Both the position numbers and the translations under genes were made by a program. A stretch of 64,000 nt of DNA from Paraburkholderia unamae (GTDB lineage: Bacteria; Pseudomonadota; Gammaproteobacteria; Burkholderiales; Burkholderiaceae): the NCBI RefSeq assembly GCF_003268775.1, contig NZ_QLSU01000016.1, forward strand, positions 148,941 through 212,940. The letters are read 5' to 3'. Shown piece after piece: positions 61,481-64,000 of the stretch; within the stretch, counting starts at the first letter, position 1, and every line of letters begins with the position of its first letter. Under the pieces are notes generated by a model. That model was not told the origin of the DNA and searched no databases. It saw only the letters and a program-made list of their open reading frames with translations.

Positions 61481-63544
61481 ATGTCCATCTTGCATCCGCT
61501 TGCGCCCGGTGCGCCATCCGAACAAACGGCAAGCCCGTATCCGCACCTGCTCGCGCCGCTCGATGTCGGCGGCATCACGCTGCGCAACCGCGTGATCATG
61601 GGCTCGATGCATACGGGGCTCGAAACGCTGCCCGATCGCTTCGAACAACTTGCCGCGTTCTACGCGGCGCGCGCGCAAGGCGGCGTGGGACTCATCGTGA
61701 CGGGCGGCGTGGGCGTCAACGCACAGGCGCTCGGCGCGGGCGGCCCGGACGAATCGCTCGCGAGCGCCGACCTCGAAGGCCACCGGCACGTCACGCGCAC
61801 GATCCACGACGCCGGAGCGAAAGTGCTGTTGCAGGCGCTGCATATCGGCCGCTACGATCATTCGGGCGGCGGCGTCGCGCCTTCGGCGATCCGCTCGCCC
61901 ATCGGCCGCGCCGTGCCCCACGCGTTGACCGGCGCGCAGATCGGCGCGCTCATCAGCGACTACGTGCGTTGCGCGATGCTTGCCGCCGAGGCGGGCTACG
62001 ACGGGGTCGAGGTGATGGGCTCGGAGGGCTACCTCATCAACCAGTTCATCGCGCCGCGCACGAATCACCGCAGCGACGCCTGGGGCGGCACGTTCGACAA
62101 GCGCATCCGTTTCGCCACCGAAATCGTGCGCCGCATACGCCGCGCGAGCGACGCGCGCTTCATGGTGATGTTCCGCCTGTCGATGCTCGATCTGGTAGAG
62201 GACGGCAGCACGCGCGAAGAAGTGATCGCGCTCGCGCAGGCGCTCGAAGCGGCGGGCGTCACGCTCATCAACACGGGCATTGGCTGGCACGAGGCGCGCG
62301 TGCCGACCATCGCGACCTGCGTGCCGCGCGGGGCGTTCGCGGGCTTCACGCGGCGCGTGCGCGAAGCCGTGAGCGTGCCCGTGGTCGCGGCCAACCGCAT
62401 CAACACGCCCGACGTTGCCGAAGCGATACTCGCGCGCGGCGACGCGGATCTCGTTTCGATGGCGCGGCCCCTGCTTGCCGATCCCGATTTCGTCGCGAAA
62501 GCCGCCGTGGGGCGCGCCGATGAAATCAACACCTGCATCGCCTGCAACCAGGCCTGCCTCGATCACACGTTCAGCGGGCGGCGCGTGAGTTGTCTCGTCA
62601 ACCCGTTCGCGGGCCACGAGCGTGATTTGCCGCTTGCGCCCGCCCCGCGCAACAAGCGCGTGGCCGTGGTGGGCGCGGGGCCGGCCGGACTCGCCTGCGC
62701 CGTGACGGCGGCGCGGCGCGGTTACGCGGTCACGCTGTTCGAAGCGGCGCCGCGCATTGGCGGACAGTTCAATCTCGCTTGCCGCATACCGGGCAAAGAG
62801 GAATTTCGTGAGACGCTGCGGTATTTCAGGCGTCAGCTTGAGTTGACCGGTGTGAATGTGAGGCTTGCGCGGCGTGCGGGCGCGGGTCATCTGAAGGGCT
62901 TCGATCATGTTGTGCTCGCAACCGGTGTGGTGCCGCGCGCGCCGAGCTTCGACGGGCTCGATCATCCGAGTGTGGTGAGCTATGCCGATGCGATCACGGG
63001 CGTGAAGGCCATGGGTCGGCGTGTGGCGATTGTCGGTGCGGGGGGGATCGGCTTCGATGTGGCCGAGTTGCTCACGCATTCTGTTGCGCATGACGATACT
63101 GTTTCGGAGTACTTTTCACAGTGGGGTGTGGATGCTGACGGTGCGGCGCGTGGTGGCTTGATCGAGCCCGAGGCCAGGACGCCCGCGCGTGAAGTCTGGC
63201 TGCTGCAACGTAAGGCGGGCGCCGCCGGTGCGGGGCTCGCCGTCACGACGGGGTGGATCAGGCGCAGCGTCGTCAAGCAGCGGGGCGTGCATGTGCTCTC
63301 GGGCGTGGAGTATGTGCGTGTTGATGATGACGGGCTCCATTTGCGTGTCGATGGCCAGGCGCGTGTGCTGGCGGTCGATCATGTCGTGCTTTGCTCGGGG
63401 CAGGAGTCGCGGCGCGATCTGGTGGCGCCGCTCGTGGCTTGTGGGATCGAGCCTGTGGTGATTGGTGGGGCCGATGTGGCCGCTGAGATTGATGCCAAGC
63501 GCGCGATTGAGCAGGGGACGGTTGTGGCTTTGGGGTTTGATTAG
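61481..63544 (+). CDS. FadH/BaiCD-type 2,4-dienoyl-CoA or enoate reductase (FMN, 4Fe-4S, FAD)
   Basis: A 687-residue three-domain enzyme: an OYE barrel (1-370; GSMHTGLE, GVEVMGSEGYLINQF), the 4Fe-4S loop (C-x2-C-x3-C-x11-C in TCIACNQACLDHTF and SCLVNP), then FAD (VVGAGPAGLACAVTAARRG) and NADPH (VAIVGAGGIGFDVAELL) binding domains. E. coli FadH (672) is similar in size, and so are the bile-acid enzymes BaiCD and BaiH. In this cluster reduction of a steroid or acyl-CoA dienone is likely. From about 62780 to the end the codon use shifts to T/G-ending codons. Confidence 0.85.
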   Translation: MSILHPLAPGAPSEQTASPYPHLLAPLDVGGITLRNRVIMGSMHTGLETLPDRFEQLAAFYAARAQGGVGLIVTGGVGVNAQALGAGGPDESLASADLEGHRHVTRTIHDAGAKVLLQALHIGRYDHSGGGVAPSAIRSPIGRAVPHALTGAQIGALISDYVRCAMLAAEAGYDGVEVMGSEGYLINQFIAPRTNHRSDAWGGTFDKRIRFATEIVRRIRRASDARFMVMFRLSMLDLVEDGSTREEVIALAQALEAAGVTLINTGIGWHEARVPTIATCVPRGAFAGFTRRVREAVSVPVVAANRINTPDVAEAILARGDADLVSMARPLLADPDFVAKAAVGRADEINTCIACNQACLDHTFSGRRVSCLVNPFAGHERDLPLAPAPRNKRVAVVGAGPAGLACAVTAARRGYAVTLFEAAPRIGGQFNLACRIPGKEEFRETLRYFRRQLELTGVNVRLARRAGAGHLKGFDHVVLATGVVPRAPSFDGLDHPSVVSYADAITGVKAMGRRVAIVGAGGIGFDVAELLTHSVAHDDTVSEYFSQWGVDADGAARGGLIEPEARTPAREVWLLQRKAGAAGAGLAVTTGWIRRSVVKQRGVHVLSGVEYVRVDDDGLHLRVDGQARVLAVDHVVLCSGQESRRDLVAPLVACGIEPVVIGGADVAAEIDAKRAIEQGTVVALGFD

Positions 63545-63607
63545 GGTTGGGGGAGTGGCTGATTTTTGCTCGGGTTGAAGGCTGGGTTTTGGGGGTTTGG
63601 GGTTTTC

Positions 63608-63655
63608 GCGTTTCCTTGTTTTCGTGTCGGTCTGGATGCGTTGCCCCTGTGCGGG
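63608..63655. repeat. Truncated end of the palindromic repeat element
   Basis: The first 48 bp match the outer end of the repeats at 17831 and 28864 (GCGTTTCCTTGTTTTCGTGT onward to CCCCTGTGCGG). The match then stops abruptly where an IS256-like end begins, so the rest was probably lost or displaced by insertion. The stretch 63545-63607 before it shows nothing else. Confidence 0.8.
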
Positions 63656-63906
63656 AACCTATCCGCATTTTTGTGTGCAAGGCGGTTTAACAGATCCTAA
63701 CCTCGGGCGAGCGTAAAGCGCTCGCCAAACAGGATGGCAAACTGGTTCATCGCGGATTTCCAGTCGAAGGTTGCCCGTACCGACTTGGCCAGCACATTGC
63801 GCAGCGCCAGCCAGAGTAGTTTGATGGCAGCCTCGTCGGTGGGGAAGTGGCCCCGGGTCTTGATGATCTTGCGTAGCTGCATGTTCAGACTCTCAATGGC
63901 GTTGGG
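63656..63906 (-). mobile_element. IS256-like element, 3' remnant
   Basis: Starts at GAACCTATCCGCATTTTTGT (a terminal-repeat-like end) and contains the C-terminal end of a mutator-type transposase on the minus strand. It is cut at about 63906 by the left end of another element. Confidence 0.75.
63697..63903 (-). pseudogene. IS256-family transposase, C-terminal fragment
   Basis: The minus-strand frame reads NAIESLNMQLRKIIKTRGHFPTDEA and ends NQFAILFGERFTLARG, the normal C-terminus of an IS256-family (mutator) transposase. Only about 65 residues remain. The catalytic core is missing because the frame is broken by the GGGACCTATCCG sequence of the neighbouring element. It cannot make active enzyme. 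Confidence 0.85.
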
Positions 63907-64000
63907 GACCTATCCGTCATTTCGTGGGCGAGGCATATCATGAGAGGTAAAAATCATGGATATGCCGATGAAGAAGAAACGCACGGTAGCTTCGCAGGCA
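63907..64000 (+). mobile_element. Second IS256-like element, left end (runs off window)
   Basis: Begins GACCTATCCGTCATTTCGTG, resembling the end at 63656, and is followed by the first codons of a transposase. It has inserted into the older IS256-like remnant. Confidence 0.7.
63956..64000 (+). CDS. IS256-family transposase, N-terminal start (partial)
   Basis: The last 15 codons of the window read MDMPMKKKRTVASQA, which resembles the N-terminus of IS256-family transposases in Burkholderiales. ATG codons at 63962 and 63968 are alternative starts. The gene continues past the window, so completeness is unknown. Confidence 0.6.
   Translation, partial: MDMPMKKKRTVASQA

Overview
The window is high-GC DNA with long polycistronic runs, strong GGAG-type ribosome sites and Burkholderiales-like proteins; several products closely resemble Comamonas testosteroni steroid enzymes. 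I read it as a Paraburkholderia/Burkholderia-type chromosome or megaplasmid carrying a steroid (probably bile-acid or similar) degradation supercluster. Taxon and substrate are inferences; the enzyme families are read from the sequence.

Layout. 89-946: two small predicted secreted proteins unrelated to the rest. 17648 down to 1074 (minus strand): the lower steroid pathway, with two SDRs, a BaiE-like NTF2 protein, an Old Yellow Enzyme, extradiol dioxygenase HsaC/TesB, IpdA, IpdB, a crotonase, IpdC, EchA20, an alpha/beta pair of acyl-CoA dehydrogenases, FadA6, an SDR, IpdF, a MaoC hydratase, a second thiolase and RarD. 17831-18356: a 526-bp palindromic repeat. 18374-19454: an intact IS30-family element. 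27574 down to 19486 (minus): HsaA, delta-1-dehydrogenase (KstD/TesH), a TesI-like flavoprotein, 3beta/17beta-hydroxysteroid dehydrogenase, KshB and FadD3. 27805-28803 (plus): HsaB fused to a MarR-like domain. 28864-29389: the second repeat copy, inverted. 29502-32343 (plus): HsaD/TesD, acetaldehyde dehydrogenase and hydroxyoxovalerate aldolase. 35790 down to 32416 (minus): a thiolase-fold aldolase, a DUF35-MaoC fusion and an MFS transporter. 36054-39565 (plus): a YCF48 beta-propeller and an RND transporter. 39656-41349: hipBA toxin-antitoxin. 41645-46353: an SDR, a nitroreductase, and the envelope proteins DUF1302 and DUF1329. 59428 down to 46577 (minus): a side-chain operon with ChsH1/ChsH2/Ltp2-like proteins, two alpha/beta acyl-CoA dehydrogenase pairs and two CoA ligases. 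59673-63544: a crotonase, 3alpha-hydroxysteroid dehydrogenase HsdA and a FadH/BaiCD-type 4Fe-4S enoate reductase. 63608-64000: a truncated repeat and two IS256-like pieces.

How it works together. Hydroxysteroid dehydrogenases oxidise ring hydroxyls. The 46577-59428 operon would activate the acidic side chain and remove it by beta-oxidation and a final retro-aldol step. KstD, TesI and the 9alpha-hydroxylase (only reductase KshB is here) open ring B. HsaA/HsaB, HsaC and HsaD break ring A, and the two aldolase/dehydrogenase genes process the small fragment. FadD3, IpdF, IpdC, EchA20, IpdAB and FadA6 degrade rings C and D. No KshA oxygenase, no HsaE/TesE hydratase and no dedicated transcription regulator is present, so the set is incomplete.

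The most notable unexplained signal is a directional 18-bp motif, TAGTC-N6-GACGATG. It occurs perfectly six times, each upstream of a steroid-related operon, with weaker versions before most other transcription units. It links envelope genes of unknown function to the catabolic genes as one probable regulon.
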